Shown: piece by piece, positions 33,665 to 46,079 of the stretch | Layout of the letters: each line of letters opens with the position of its first letter | How positions within the stretch are numbered: the stretch's first letter is position 1 | Assembly (NCBI GenBank): GCA_025200525.1 | Contig: CM045762.1 | Span: forward strand, 31,142,196 to 31,206,195 | Source of the DNA: Camellia lanceoleosa | Lineage: Eukaryota > Streptophyta > Magnoliopsida > Ericales > Theaceae | Length of the DNA stretch: 64,000 bases | Direction of reading: 5' to 3' | Notes under the pieces: model-generated | Told to the model about the DNA's origin: nothing | Database searches by the model: none | Seen by the model: only the letters and a program-made list of their open reading frames with translations | Made by a program: the position numbers and the translations under genes

Positions 33665-34819
33665 AGGAAGTGTTTAGTGTGCAAATGTTGCTTCTCTTCA
33701 TACGCTATTCAAAATCATGTTTTGCCTACAAGCTACGTACTCAGAATTTGTGTTTAGAAATTTATTTTGAAAAATCAAGATATCGCTTAGATTCATTATA
33801 GGTGTGAGTCTCGTCAAATGAGACTATCTAAATTACTCATGATATTTTGGATAAATTCTTAGATATAATATAATTCACATGTTGGAATATGGTGTGAAAT
33901 TTTACGTCATGAGATTCTTTATCCCAAAATATCATTGTTTCTTATCCCAATGTATCTCAACCATTGGATCATATTTTAAAATTAATTTATATCGAGATTT
34001 GCATATGATCCATTAATTGGGTGTTTATTGAAATGGAAAGACACAAGGATTTTGAGTCAAAGAATGACTCAATTTCACTCGAACTAGTAGGTCACAAAAT
34101 TCACTTAAAAAAATACATGGGTTTATATAGTTAGTAGGGATCTTTTGTCGCAAAATCCCTCTCCACCATATGATGAGACCCAAAAACTCGTCTATGTCAT
34201 AAAATGATTGTATTAGAATACAAGGTAGAAGAGATCCTGAACAGAAAATCTGATCTCATGTATGTTTTATATTAATAAATGTATCGTGTACATGTCTGTT
34301 TTCTTTCAATGAATGGATGCATTCTCTCATTGTTCATTGATACTATGTTTCTTCTATCATCATTTCACAATCACAACATAATAATGAGCTTGTTTCATGC
34401 AACTTGCAATGTAAAAGTATATATCAAAAATGCTTCTCTCCTTCTCAATAATGAAATTATTTAATTTATTCTTTTTTCATAAATTGTAACACAGAAACTT
34501 CAACAGATTCTAAAAAAGAAGTGAGAAAAATATAAGTAGCGCCAGCAAGCACCCAATCAGGGCCAACCATCTTTGAGTAAAGTAGTCCTTCAAGATTTGA
34601 ACTGTTCTGCAAACATTCCTTGCTTTAGATAACAGAAAGGAATTTGCAGATTGGTTTGGTTCCCTTCCCTGCCAAAGCTAGACCTTTGCTTTTGATCCAA
34701 CAGATAGGGACGTTGCATAACAATTGATTTTTCTTGGATTGAAAATAAGTGGGACCCATGGGTACTAGGTTCCAAATCTTCCAATCCTTCATACAGTGTT
34801 TGGTTTTTATTTTATTTTA
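33665..34819 (+). other. 3' flank of the small gene and spacer
   Basis: The 3' UTR must lie here; AATAAATG near 34276 is a late candidate polyadenylation signal. No other gene was recognised. The minus-strand frame 34590-34784 has no recognisable protein. Confidence 0.4.
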
Positions 34820-35045
34820 GAAAAAAGGCTGCGACCCCCATGGACTGCGACCCCACGATCCCCTTTGATTTTTCATTAGTCAAAACTGTTTTTTTTTTTT
34901 TTTTTTTTTTTTTTTCCCCCCACTCACCAACCCCCACGTGTCTGTGAAGGGGGTGGGGGAGGGGGTCTGTATCATCAGTCCCCCACTCACCAACCCCCAC
35001 GTGTCTGTGGAGGGGGGGTGGGGGAGGGGGTCTGTATCATCAGTC
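34820..35045. mobile_element. Mutator-like MITE M, copy 1, with 9-bp target duplication
   Basis: The element is flanked by TTTATTTTA at 34811-34819 and 35046-35054. It contains GGCTGCGACCCCC, CATTAGTCAAAACTG, a long T run, then two tandem ~60-bp units (from 34921 and about 34980) with CACTCACCAACCCCCACGTG and GGGGGTCTGTATCATCAGT. It resembles the element at 38024-38180 with its core inverted. Confidence 0.65.
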
Positions 35046-35054
35046 TTTATTTTA

Positions 35055-35931
35055 TTTATCTTTCTCTTCAAAACAAAGATCAATGATCCGTATTGGTTTA
35101 AAAATGAATCCTATGAACACGGGTTTCAAGAATCAATATCATTTCGTGTTTGAATGGCCAAATATGTGCATATTTGTAATTTAAACACTGCGCAAAAATC
35201 GTAGACTGTTACATTTTAAATATATATATAAAAAAAAAAAAAAAAAGAATTGATATTCGTACTCAATTTTTGTCTCTTAGACTCTTGTGTTGAGGAATGT
35301 TAAAAACCCCCCCCCCCCCCCCCAAAAAAAAAAAAAAAAAAACCGTACGAGATGGTTAAAGTGAAATGCCAATATAAGTTTTCAAGAAAAAATTAGCGTA
35401 CATTTTAGGGAGAATAAAAGCTAGATTGTTTCCATTTTCTTTTTGTTTTCTATTCTTTGGGACAAAAAAAAAAAAAAAAAAAGAAGCATATGGAAAACTT
35501 ATAGTAAATCATTTTCTAAAATTACTTGGATTTAAAAAAAAAAATTTTAAAAAAAAAACATTTTTATCCCACATTTTAAATTGTTGCTATGAATTTCAGA
35601 AAATTGTTTTCACACAATAAAAATATTAGAAGTAATTCAATCATTAGGTCACTTAATCTGTAGTCTAAGGCTATAAAAAAAAAAAAACAAAAAAATCTCA
35701 ACAACCAAATATTTTATTGTCAAATGCCTAGTAGAATAAGATATCATTTTTAAATTTAGCCTAAAATCTCAAAAAATCTTGACAAAAAACAATATGAAGT
35801 TCATGAATGTTTTTAAACTTTTGATTATTCTTGTTTTCAAAAATATGAATTTTTTTTTACAAAAAAATAAAAACTAAACCAAATAAATCTAGGGCTATCA
35901 TAGTACTTTAAAAAAAAAAATTGATCTTGGG
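35055..35931. other. Spacer with homopolymer tracts
   Basis: It contains a C17-A19-like run at about 35308-35340 and several A runs of 15 or more. No gene recognised. Such tracts are prone to assembly error. Confidence 0.5.
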
Positions 35932-35940
35932 TATTATTAA

Positions 35941-37101
35941 GGGAAATTCTATTTCCAACACCCTAATAAACTCAGGGCAAATCTTTTCTCAATACACATC
36001 CCTATTAATTTAATTATTAAATAATTATCTCAACCCACATCTTTAAAATTACAAAAATAAACCCCTTTACTCTTGTGTACACACACTTTACCTTCCCTCA
36101 AAATACACACTTGAATTTCCACCACTCCGTGAAGACCAAAGTGCCCCAATTTACATCTCTCTCAAGCGGGAAGGAAGAAGAACAAGTTGAAACAGAAACA
36201 AAAAAAAAATCGAAACACCTCTATTGAAGATTTGAAGAGCTCCATTCAAGTAAACCTCAGAGAAAACCTTGTTTAAGGTAAGAAATCTTTCAATTTTATT
36301 ATTACATTTCTCATTTTGTCTATTATAAAAATTAAAACCTTGTTTAAGGTAAGAAATCTCTCAATTCCCCACTCTTTACCCTCAACCCAGATTTCCATTT
36401 CACAATCTTCTACTTCTTCTTCTTCTCTCTCTCTCTCTAGGGTTTATTGGTCTCTGCTACGAGCTTCAATGGCTTCTTCATCGTCTAGAAAAGCCTGTTT
36501 TGATCGAGGACTCAAACTCCACCCAGTTGAGAAGCGGTTGGAGGCTTCGCGATGGCCACTTCGGCTCACCAATCGATGCTCGTAATAAACCCTTCTCTCT
36601 TTCTCTCTCTTTCTCTATCTCACTCTGTGAATTACGTTGATGGGTTTTGAAATTGTTGATATCTTTGTGTTTGATAATTCTCTATCTCACTCTGTGAATT
36701 ACGTTGATGGGTTTTGAAATTGTTGATATCTTTGTGTTTGATAATTTGCTTGAATGAATTTATAGCCTATTTGTTGACTTGTAGTGTTTCTAATCAATTT
36801 GAGTAAGTGATTAAGATTTGAGAAATGTAATAATAAAATTGAGAAATGTAATAAACAAGGTTTCTCATTTTTAATAAACATCTTCTCTATTAAGATTTGT
36901 TTTAATTTTTTTATTTCAAACGGTGTACATTGAGATATTTTAATTTTTAAAGGATGTGTACAGAAAATTTATATATATAATAATAGGGGGTTGATCAAGG
37001 ATTATTATAGTAAATTTGAAGTAGGATATAATTGTCATTAATTTATTTTTTCATTAAGTGTGTGGACTGAGGATATCAGGGTGTTGGAAATAGAATTTCC
37101 C
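35941..37101. mobile_element. Pack-MULE-like element with perfect 9-bp target duplication
   Basis: The first 24 bp (35941-35964, starting GGGAAATTCTATTTCC) and last 24 bp (37078-37101) are exact inverted repeats, and weaker similarity continues inward. The same 9 bases, TATTATTAA, flank the element at 35932-35940 and 37102-37110, the size made by Mutator transposases. No transposase is encoded. The interior carries a gene-like piece with a CT-rich leader, GTAAG-type splice signals and an ATG-initiated exon (36469), so it looks like a Mutator element that captured host sequence. Exact internal duplications at 36612-36748 (67 bp twice) and of AACCTTGTTTAAGGTAAGAA (near 36266 and 36338) are also present. 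Confidence 0.85.
36469..36585 (+). pseudogene. Captured first-exon fragment inside the Pack-MULE, unidentified
   Basis: The ATG at 36469 opens a 38-codon frame, MASSSSRKACFDRGLKLH followed by PVEKRLEASRWPL, ending with a TAA at 36583-36585. It is preceded by CTCTCTCTCTAGGG, which could be a splice acceptor or leader. CTCGTAATAA at the end of the frame could be a splice donor, in which case the stop is intronic. The parent gene was not recognised. Confidence 0.35.
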
Positions 37102-37110
37102 TATTATTAA

Positions 37111-37985
37111 AAGGGCTCTTGACTACAAATTTTATTGACCGAGGCTAACCACAAGCCCACCAGGGGCCACTAGTACATGAATTGAACAGTGACCCATCAA
37201 CAAACTTATGCATTAACTAACGAAAGGAATTTTCAGTCTCTCTTTTCTGCTAAAGCCAGAGATTTTTTTTTGAGCCTGAAATACACCACACAACACAACT
37301 CTTATTTTTAAATTTCAAAGTCCGAATCTGATGAACTTGTCTTTTGTCTGTTCTAGATTGTATTAGATTCCCCCTTCCCTAGCTTTTTTACTTTTTTAAA
37401 ATATATTTATTAATTTTAAAATAATGGTAAGGTGCAATCTCTCTCTATTTTTTCTTTAATTTTTAATTAAAAGTGAATTTCTTACTTAATTATTTTTATT
37501 ACAATTGGTAGGAAGAGAATAGAAAATAGAAAATAGAATAGTAATAATAAAAATAATAAATAAAGAAAAATAAATAAATAATAATAAATAAATTGAATAG
37601 TCCCAATTTTGGAAGGTCTCAGACTTTAACTCTCTTTGTTTAAGGTCCTAAAATAATAATAATAAAAATAAATAAATACCCCTCATGTAAAATTCAAGAA
37701 TTTTTTTTATTGTCTTGAGATCCAAAAGAAATAAAAGAAAATCTTTATTGACAAACGTCTCCTACTACGAATATTGAAAACACATTTTTTTTAAAAAAAA
37801 TTATTAAGAATTTATTTATTTATTTATTTATTTTTTTCAAGGATAGAAGTAAGCAAACACCCATCTTCTACATGAGGCCGAACTAACCATGACGGGTGAG
37901 TTGCTCCCCAAAGCAAACTACCCACCCCATAGACACCTTGCCTAGCTAGAACACGTGCCACACGATTTCTGAGGAAATTCTCTTT
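37111..37985. other. Spacer before element C
   Basis: AT-rich with AATA/ATTT microsatellite stretches (37540-37600, 37815-37835). No gene recognised. It ends with AGGCT, the target duplication of element C. Confidence 0.5.
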
Positions 37986-38023
37986 AGGCTTGTAGGAACC
38001 CAGAAAAATATTAGCTCACAGTC

Positions 38024-38180
38024 GGGCCATGCTACCGACCCCCAGTGGGGTGACCTACTGACAACTTCCAGTGAGATGTCACCCCCTCATTCGTTGAAAA
38101 AAAAAAAAAAAAAAAAAACAGTTTTTAACTAATGGGAAGAGACCCCCAGTGACCCTCACTGGGGGTGTTAGGCATTTTTC
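38024..38180. mobile_element. Mutator-like MITE M, copy 2, with 10-bp target duplication
   Basis: GCTCACAGTC flanks it at 38014-38023 and 38181-38190; the 3' LTR of element C shows the empty site. Ends GGGCCATGCTACCGACCCCC and, reverse complemented, GAAAAATGCCTAACACCCCC are imperfect inverted repeats. The core has an A run then CAGTTTTTAACTAATG, the inverted counterpart of the core at 34820-35045. Confidence 0.8.
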
Positions 38181-38317
38181 GCTCACAGTCTAACCCAAAC
38201 AAGTCTTAAGAATGGGCCAGACTAACAAGCAAACTCACTAAATAAATATCTACCAAGTAAATTTGTAAAAGGAAAGGAGGACATATAGGGTAGGGGACTC
38301 TCTAACCTCTGTAATAC

Positions 38318-39523
38318 CGTGACATCCCAAATGATTAATTAATTTTAATATTACGTTAATATCAACAATATATATATATATATATATAAAATATGTTTAA
38401 TTTAATAGTTATATGAGCAAAAATGTAATTTAATTAGAGGGTCACTGTGTCCAATCAAAAAAATGATATATAATTATTTTAAGAATTGGGCCACAATGAA
38501 ATTAAACCTAAAATTGGGCCAAAGTGAAATGAAAGCAAAATTGGAGATAAGTGTATAAGACTTGCCTAATGGATAAGAGCAACATGCCATTACCTGGCTG
38601 CTTAATGGACTTGCCTCAGTATAAACAAGGAAGAAGAGCTGGTGAACCACCGGAGTAAAATTCGGGATCAATATTAATAAGATGAATAATATTATATTTT
38701 GAGTTATCATAAAATATTTTATATATATATATGGAGTTATTACAAATTATTTTATGTAATTTATGTTTTATAAATTATATTATCATTTCAATTATGTTAA
38801 TTATTTTATGAACCATATTTGCTTAAACTAAAACTCATAGATTTGATTGTTTAAATTTTAGAAATTATTGGACAATAAGTATATAAATATTTATTTTTGT
38901 GAGAACTACCACCGGAGTCCCATGCCTTAGAGGGACCTAAATAACAATTGGCCTATGATTGGTCACTTTATGGCCTTCTGTTTATCGTGGATCCATTGAC
39001 CTCTATTTTGATTTTCACTTCAGTGACTTCTGTTCTGATTTTCCTTCTGTACCGTGGTTATGACTATTCTATTTATATTTTGAAATTCATTTCTACTATT
39101 TAAATTATTGATTAACTCCAATTAAATAAGGTACAATGTTTTAGCTAAAATAATTGTCCATGATAATTTTGTGCTCTATACTCTTAGTATAATATTTTTT
39201 ACTTTGCTATGTGCTTATTGTTGTTGTCCCCTTTCAGGTGATGATATGTGAGGAAAAGTGGTAACCTTGTGTAGTAGGACTAGCACAGGACTTAATGCGG
39301 GCATGTTGTATTTTTGTAATAATTGTTCGATCATAAATAAAATAAATAAAAGACCTGAGGAATGTTAAAAATTATTCAGTATTTCGATTATTTATATTTA
39401 TTTACCTATTTAATTTCTCTGCTACTTTATCTTGTCTCTGCCTGCGCCACTTAATTTGTTAAAATTAAAATTAATTAGCTAGTTGCGAATCCAACTCTAA
39501 GCACCCAGAGTTGAGTCGTGACA
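38318..39523 (+). mobile_element. Solo LTR, Tekay-type, inside the 5' LTR of element C
   Basis: It begins CGTGACATCCCAAATG (ancestral TGTGACATCCC with a changed first base) and ends GAGTTGAGTCGTGACA. The flanks AATAC (38313-38317) and AACAC (39524-39528) differ at one base, as expected for an old target duplication. An AATAAA cluster near 39338-39352 supports plus orientation. No internal region remains, so it arose by LTR-LTR recombination. Confidence 0.75.
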
Positions 39524-39724
39524 AACACAGCACACACAACACCCTTCATTTCTGCATCTTCTTTATTTGATTCAAGTTGCTAACTTTATCATCAGAGTAT
39601 CTTTAGTCGGCAACCCCGGTTGGGTGGTGCCGATCATGCTTATTTTTTTAGATTTACAGGGCAAAACTCATCTCATTGTTGGATCTTTACAATTCATGTG
39701 AGAGGATTTTCTAGGTCTCACAAT

Positions 39725-39742
39725 TGGTGTCGTTTGTGGGAA
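39725..39742 (+). other. Primer-binding site of element C
   Basis: TTGGTGTCGTTTGTGGGA directly follows the LTR end. It is close to the TTGGCGCCGTCTGTGGGA that I associate with Tat-lineage elements, which suggests which relatives could have mobilised element C. Confidence 0.65.
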
Positions 39743-40251
39743 TCTTCTGAAAGAGTTCAACGAAGTAAATATCAAACATGTTATTGTAAGTAAAAATTTA
39801 AAAACATTTTGATGGTTGAAGCATCACGAGCCATAGCTAGGTTTTGAATTTTCTCTCTGATTAAACTTATTTTAAAATTACTATAAAATCCATTCTTGAA
39901 TTGTATATACATCTGTGTGCGCTTACAAACTCTATGAAAACTTTTGTTTTAGGTAAATCTTGATGAAAAGTTTTAAAATAAAACAGAGCTCACGGATTTA
40001 CTTTTGCATCTTCATTTTCTCTCTCTAAAAATGGGTTTCACACATGTTTGTGAGAGCTTTTTTGGGGCATCATAAAAAGGGTTGCTCGGCCAAACCCAAC
40101 CCTAGGATTGTTTATTTATTTATTGCCTCACAAGACTTTATTTTAAAGTTGATTCTTGAGATATACATATGTATGTGCTCACAATTAACAGTAATTAAAA
40201 AATTATAATCTGTAAAAAATAAATGGCTTAAGTCTTTGCCTCTCAATAATT
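39743..40251 (+). other. Internal region of element C, left of the CACTA insertion
   Basis: Non-coding; no gag motif. It contains duplicated phrases such as TTGAGATATACATATGTATGTGCTCAC against TTGAATTGTATATACATCTGTGTGCG. Confidence 0.5.
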
Positions 40252-40256
40252 TAATA

Positions 40257-40745
40257 CAACAAAATTGAATTTTTATGGCTTGCAATATATGCTGTAAAAA
40301 CTCTTTTACGGCACACACACAAATGCCGTTATATGACATGCCGTGGAAAGTTGAGCATCATTTACGGCATGCAAGTGAAGTTGTAAAAAGTAATAAATTA
40401 AACATTAATGACATATTTTTTATGTCGCATATAATTTTTTACGACATTTTTGTCATGCCATAAATCATCATACTTTCCATGACATAATTTTGCATGCCGT
40501 AGAAGGTTATTTTTAATATATTTATGGTATATTTTGTATGTTGTATATAATATTTTACGACATTTTTTTGTATGTCATAAATCATCACACTTTTCACGAC
40601 ATAATTTTGTATGCCGTAGAAGATCATTTTTAATATATTTATGACATACTTTATATGTTGTATATAATCTTTTATCGCATTTTCTTGCATGTCATAAATC
40701 ATTATACTTTTCATGACATAATTTTATATGCCGCAGAAGGTTATT
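40257..40745. repeat. Left subterminal repeats of the CACTA element
   Basis: Words such as TTACGGCATGC, TTTACGACAT and CATGCCGT recur in both orientations. From about 40390 a ~120-bp unit (TTTATGACATA...TTTTAATATA) is repeated three times. In CACTA elements such motifs are transposase-binding sites. Confidence 0.75.
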
Positions 40746-40749
40746 TTTA

Positions 40750-40785
<36 letters not shown>

Positions 40786-41558
40786 CAAATTCAAAGTTTA
40801 TTATATGAGTAAACTTAATATATGAACACACGATATCATTAAAATGCCCATTTTAGTACTTGAAAACAAATTACAAGATCAAATAGCAAATTATATGTAC
40901 AAATGAAAGCAAAAAGATTATATACAACACAAGCCAGTCAAGTCTAATTCATTATTAGAAGTACTAGAGAAAGCTAAAGAATCAATTAACTTGGCCACTA
41001 CAGAAAGTCCCTGCCCTAATACCAATGGTAGGGATTTGAAGAGCAGATGTCGTAGCAGTAGTAGTAGCAGCAGCAACAGCAACAACAATAGGTGCAAGCA
41101 CACATTTCAGAACAATAGCAAAGCACCCAGCTTCTTGCCAAGCCGGGCAAACTCAACAACCTACAGAAGATTAGTATTATAAATGTCCAACACACAAAGA
41201 TCAGGGTTCCTGCATGTTAACATCAATTAAAGACTTTTTTTTTTTTTTTTTCCAAATTATCACTATGATCTCAACATTCCAAATGGGAATTTTTTAAAAA
41301 ATTAATATTTGACAACAGCTAGTTGAAGATTAGTATTATAAATGTCCCCAAATCAAGCAAGAAATAATCTGGTCACAATTAATTTATACATGTTGTTTAC
41401 AACCTACATAGATATCTCATATCATAGGTATATATCACACATCATAGAATGATAAGATAACAAGCAACAAGGGTTTTTTTATTTTTATTTTTAAAAAAAA
41501 AAAAAAAAAGAGAAAGGAAGTAATAAAAATGAAGCAGCACAAAGAGATGAAAAGGAAC
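40746..41558. other. CACTA interior, left part; no secure gene
   Basis: It starts with an (AT)n(AG)n microsatellite (40755-40785). At 40990-41180 the minus strand has an open stretch with an Ala/Thr-rich segment, possibly another captured fragment, but I do not recognise it. Poly-T/A tracts lie near 41235 and 41490. Confidence 0.4.
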
Positions 41559-41927
41559 TTGAAACGACATAGAACAATTTTCCATGTCCCATATCTTGAA
41601 TGGCTTTGAAACCAATTTATCTTGTATCCCCACTTCCCAGAGCGTTATTTCACCAGTAGTAGAACCAACTGTTTAAAAGAGAATCTACGTCAAATAAAGG
41701 AAGAAAAGGAAGAACTCGTATATTTATTTAGCAGGAGCTCAACCATTGAAATCATAGGTGGTATGTTCAAATCATTGATCAAAGACCATCATACCAAGAA
41801 GCAATGTGTGATGAGAAGGATGAAAATCCATGCTGGTGACAGTAGATCCTTGATGCAGTACAAGCTCTTTGTTTGGCAAGTCATCCAAGGACCAAGTGGC
41901 ATGTTGACAAGATGTTGGATATGTAAC
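41559..41927 (-). pseudogene. Captured fragment of a TOPLESS-related (TPR) corepressor gene
   Basis: Two exons with proper junctions are visible. The first (41927-41795) encodes WSLDDLPNKELVLHQGSTV and TSMDFHPSHHTLLL. Intron 41669-41794 has GTATGA..AAACAG borders, and phase-1 splicing restores LLVGS. The second (41668-41559) encodes GEITLWEVG and LVSKPFKIWDMENCSMSFQ. This matches the start of the WD40 region of Groucho/Tup1-type TOPLESS proteins, which repress transcription with EAR-motif partners. Only this slice remains, without the LisH/CTLH N-terminus or most WD40 repeats. A frame difference upstream (KELVLHQG where relatives read longer) suggests decay. I am confident of the family, not of the exact paralogue. 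Confidence 0.8.
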
Positions 41928-43029
41928 CTGGCAAGAGGAGCACCATTAGTAATGAATTCATTAGTAAGAGGAACCTATTCAAAAGAATAAGTGAATCACT
42001 TCAAAAAAATAGTCATTGAGATATGCATAAGCAAAAGTTGACAACAAGGATCAAATATAAAGGATGAAAGGTCATGCAATCAAGTGAATATCTCCTATGC
42101 TGCCACCTGTTGCAGTAGAGCAAAGTACACAACAAACAGTCCACCAGCATAGCATCTACAATATTCTTATAAGATGCAAGCAAGAAATTATAAGCTTCTC
42201 AATAGTTCTTTTCCATGGGATGGGAGTATTCAGGTTGCCCCTATGATTAGAAAACCAAAATAATGAATATCAAAAAACTCTTAAAACCTCCCATCCCACT
42301 AAAAAAAAAGAAAGAAAAAACTGAGAAAGAAATAAAATTAACAGTGAGTAAAAAATGTAGGTCTTAACAATAACTTTGCAAGTAACTTTGACTACATTTC
42401 TAAGACATCATTATTAAGCACATGCTAAAGCAGGAGCCTCAAAATAACATATGACTTGAAAAATATGGTTGATCACATGGACTTTACAAGAAATAGCATA
42501 AGTTAGCATTTATATATTTCTTTTCAATTAATATTGGGGGTATTGTATTTAATTCTGATAATGTAACCGATACTAATCAAAGGTATTAATCACAAGAAGA
42601 AACAAAGAGAGAAGAGATCAGCAAGAGAGAGAGAGAGCACCTTGGGATATATAGATAAAGAGTCGAAAGAACCATTTTTCAATAGTGGTTAAAATGTTAC
42701 AAATTTGACTTGAAAGGCCTCAATTTTGAGCCCCAAAATAAGAATCAAACAACAAAATAAAAATCAAAGAGAGGACAAAAAATGGTAAAACAGAAAAACA
42801 AATACTTGAACCCCAAATCAAAGAGAAACGGAGCTTAATTAGGTTATCAAACACCAACTTTGTGTTTAAATTTTCTAATTTCTTAATGAAAAATATATTT
42901 ATAACAAGAAAAATATTGATATCGAAGTTCCCAAGCAAATTCATAAATTGGAACCATGAGTGAACTATTAGCTATATATGATTGTATGTATCCTCTATCA
43001 TTGAAACTGAAAGGTTAGTGATGAAGGGT
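41928..43029. other. CACTA interior between the TPR fragment and the solo LTR
   Basis: Balanced to AT-rich sequence that may include TPR introns or flank. No further exon could be assigned on either strand. It ends at AGGGT, the left target duplication of the solo LTR. Confidence 0.4.
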
Positions 43030-46000
43030 TGTGGACTGGCCTTTTTTCGCACCCCGCCTTTCGGAAAGGGGTTTGAAAAGATGGCCTCACAGTTCGGACT
43101 CCTGCGGTTCTGAATCTAGTCTTACAAAGTGCAATGTGAAACTGATAATCACCAAAGAGTCCAAATCCGGCAAATCGTTTTGGAAAATCAGATTTTAAAT
43201 CAAATAATGCCAAAATTGGACTGCTTTGCTAGATTACAGAGTCGCTATTTAAATATTTTGTTTTTGAAAAATTTAGGAGACCTTGACTCGTGCCAAAGAC
43301 CACGTGTCCATCATCACCAAAGTTGCCTCGGCTTGAAAACTTCGGTACGAAGGGGGAAGGTCATGAAATGAGCACTCCCGCTCGCTCGATCAAAGATCGG
43401 TCTCTACTAATCATGATATCATGTTTTATAAACCTCATGTGTTCTTATTCCGGTTATTAGCTAACATTACTATGTGACGCACACAAGCAAGTATAGACTA
43501 TATCGCAAGAATTGGAACATTTTAAGTCATGTTTGTTTGTGAAAATGGTTTGAATCTGCCACCCTCAAGTGGTCTTAAAAATGCGGATTTGCCATCTCAA
43601 GTGGGCTTAAAACGCGATTTACCACATCGCAAAGTGGACTAAAAACTCACACTCGTTGAATTGTTTCAATTCAAGCCACAAAACCTTCATCCACATGCAT
43701 TCATGCAGTTTAGCATTTAAGCAAATAGCCTCATGGTAAGCATACGAAACATGACAATATGGCAATCACACTCACGCAAGTATGCTAAAGCATAAAACTC
43801 ACTGTGTACTCCAAGCCAAAACAAAAATTAGTTAGAAATATGCATGATCTTAACTATACAAAATGCCTAATGCAACATATACAATAATGCAATTAATAGG
43901 CTCGGCTACTAATATGACATTTGCAACACTTTGATAGCATGCTTTGAAACACGCATTCAAGGAAGTATTGAATTGACAATGCAGTTTGAATGATGCGCCG
44001 AGCCTCGGTGCATGCAAGACAAATGAATGGATGCAAACATGCAAGCATAAGATATGCTAATTGAAAATGTCCTTAATCTAACCATCGAAAGTGATTAAAT
44101 AAAAGGGAGAAAGATATGGGGTTGGAAGACATGCACACACGCAGGCACACTTATTACAACATTACGTTCTCGCGAAGGAGGGTCCGAATGAATAAGCTAA
44201 CTAGTTACGCTAATTAAGCTAAGCTATTACAAACCAAAACTAATTAACTTTTCTAAGCTAATTATTACAACAATTGAAATAAGTTGACTAACTATTCTAA
44301 GCTAGCTAAATATTACAAACCGAATTAAGCTAATTAACTACAAAACGAATTAATTAACTAAATAATTACAGTATTTGAATTAACTAGCTATTCTAAGCTA
44401 ACTAAAGCAATTAAATGGCCTCAAAGGCGAGGGATGCATGCATGCTTGGTTGCTCCACCCGAAAATACCACTGCCTTGCCATCGGATGCCTCTGTTTGCA
44501 TTCGTTTGATCTCTGAAAATTGTGCCAACTCCCAGAATGCCTCTACTCCAACTCAGGAGCACACTTGTGCAAAAATTCATTGGCGGCCGATCGGCTACAA
44601 AAAGTGACCATCGGCTACTATAACTGGCTGGTCGGCTACTGCTAGTGGCCGTTGGCCACTACTTCTGGCCAGTCGGCCACCTCTACCCTGAACTTTCTTT
44701 TTTGCTACAACAGAGAGCAAACAAAGGCAAAGTAGTGTATTCTCAAGGTTTATGTGCACTGTTACTCTCTTTATCATTACACAAGTTCAAATGAGTGTAA
44801 TTCTCGGCCTTCAAACCATCAACCAAGCATTTTGAATGCATGATGGCTAAGGAGCCAAGCTTGCACAAGTTAATGAATGCAAAACAAGACTCTATAAAAA
44901 CATAACCTTATCATGCATTATCAAGGGTGGTGGTGACCAAGAAAAATGGCACGTTTCATCACTTTGAGTATGAAACATCCTATTTTTGTTCGAATTAATG
45001 TTCGATCCGAACACATGCAATGCAACACGAAGATGCTTAATCTTGCTTTTTTTATTTTGTTCATTTTGTTTACACATTTTAACTTACCAATCAATTCTTT
45101 AATTGATTAGTCCAAAAGGTGAGTGTCTTCTAATGGAAAGAGGGCTTAAACCACAAGTACCCTGAGCATGAAAGAGGCCTCGTGCTGTTTGTAATAAACT
45201 CTTGAAGGAATTAAACCATTAGGCATGAGGGTCTCAATTCCACACCCAAGCCAACAAGGGGCTCAAAGCCACTTTCAAAACAAATGAAAGAGTGAAGAAT
45301 AGATGGAGATTGCAGAGATTTCTGTGCTGAAATGGAGTGAAAAATGACACTAAAACATGCAAGCAACTCATGCAATTCATGCTAAAAAGCCTAAAACGTT
45401 GAGCTAGTGAAGGAGATTGCACTATAACCACACAATACAAGCCTTAAAGGACCAAACCAGCTCAAAACAGAGCTAAAACCAGTCAAAATAGTAGCAAAAC
45501 CATGCTGAGATTAAGGTAAAAAATGCCAAAAAATCATGCTCACATGTTAAACCATCTAGGCTTGCAAACAATACACAAGGATGGGAGGCTACCCCCTCCA
45601 ATTTTGGACATCAAAACAAAATTTTTACCACTGAAATAACTCTGAATTTCAGTGGTTTAAAAGGCCAAAAAGTTTGATGTGAATATGCTAAAAGATGGTA
45701 CAAAAGCTTACACAATAAAACAACAAGAAGTGTGGACTACCCCTTAACACAAAATGACCTCAAACCATCATGTTAAGGCTAAAAAATTAGAGTTTTTTGT
45801 AGTTGAAAACCAGCTCAAAAACAGTTCTAAAAGATGGTAAAACAAGTAGTCAAAACAAAGCTTACAAGGTAAATCTTATACCTCTTGAAGCACAGCACAA
45901 AACAGCCACAATTTCAGGTTCAAACGTCCTTCCGAAAGCTCAAACTAGGCTCCAAGGGACCTCAGCTCCAAGGTGGTCAAGTTTGGTTAAGGGTTAGTGT

Positions 46001-46043
46001 ACAAAGGTGTAGAGAAAACTAACTACCAAGCACAAAACAAGAA

Positions 46044-46079
<36 letters not shown>

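Larger units (their letters stand above)
37991..39722 (+). repeat. 5' LTR of element C, interrupted twice
   Basis: It starts TGTAGGAACCCAG and ends GGTCTCACA. It matches 57295-57662 piece by piece once a MITE (38024-38180) and a solo LTR (38318-39523) are removed. Shared blocks include CAAGTCTTAAGAATGGGCC and GATTCAAGTTGCTAACTTTA. The 3' LTR lacks both insertions, so they arrived after element C integrated. Confidence 0.85.

Noticed and set aside
41622..41990. Plus-strand frame of 122 codons
   Set aside because: It is antisense to the TOPLESS-related exons, which have recognisable motifs and proper splice sites on the minus strand.
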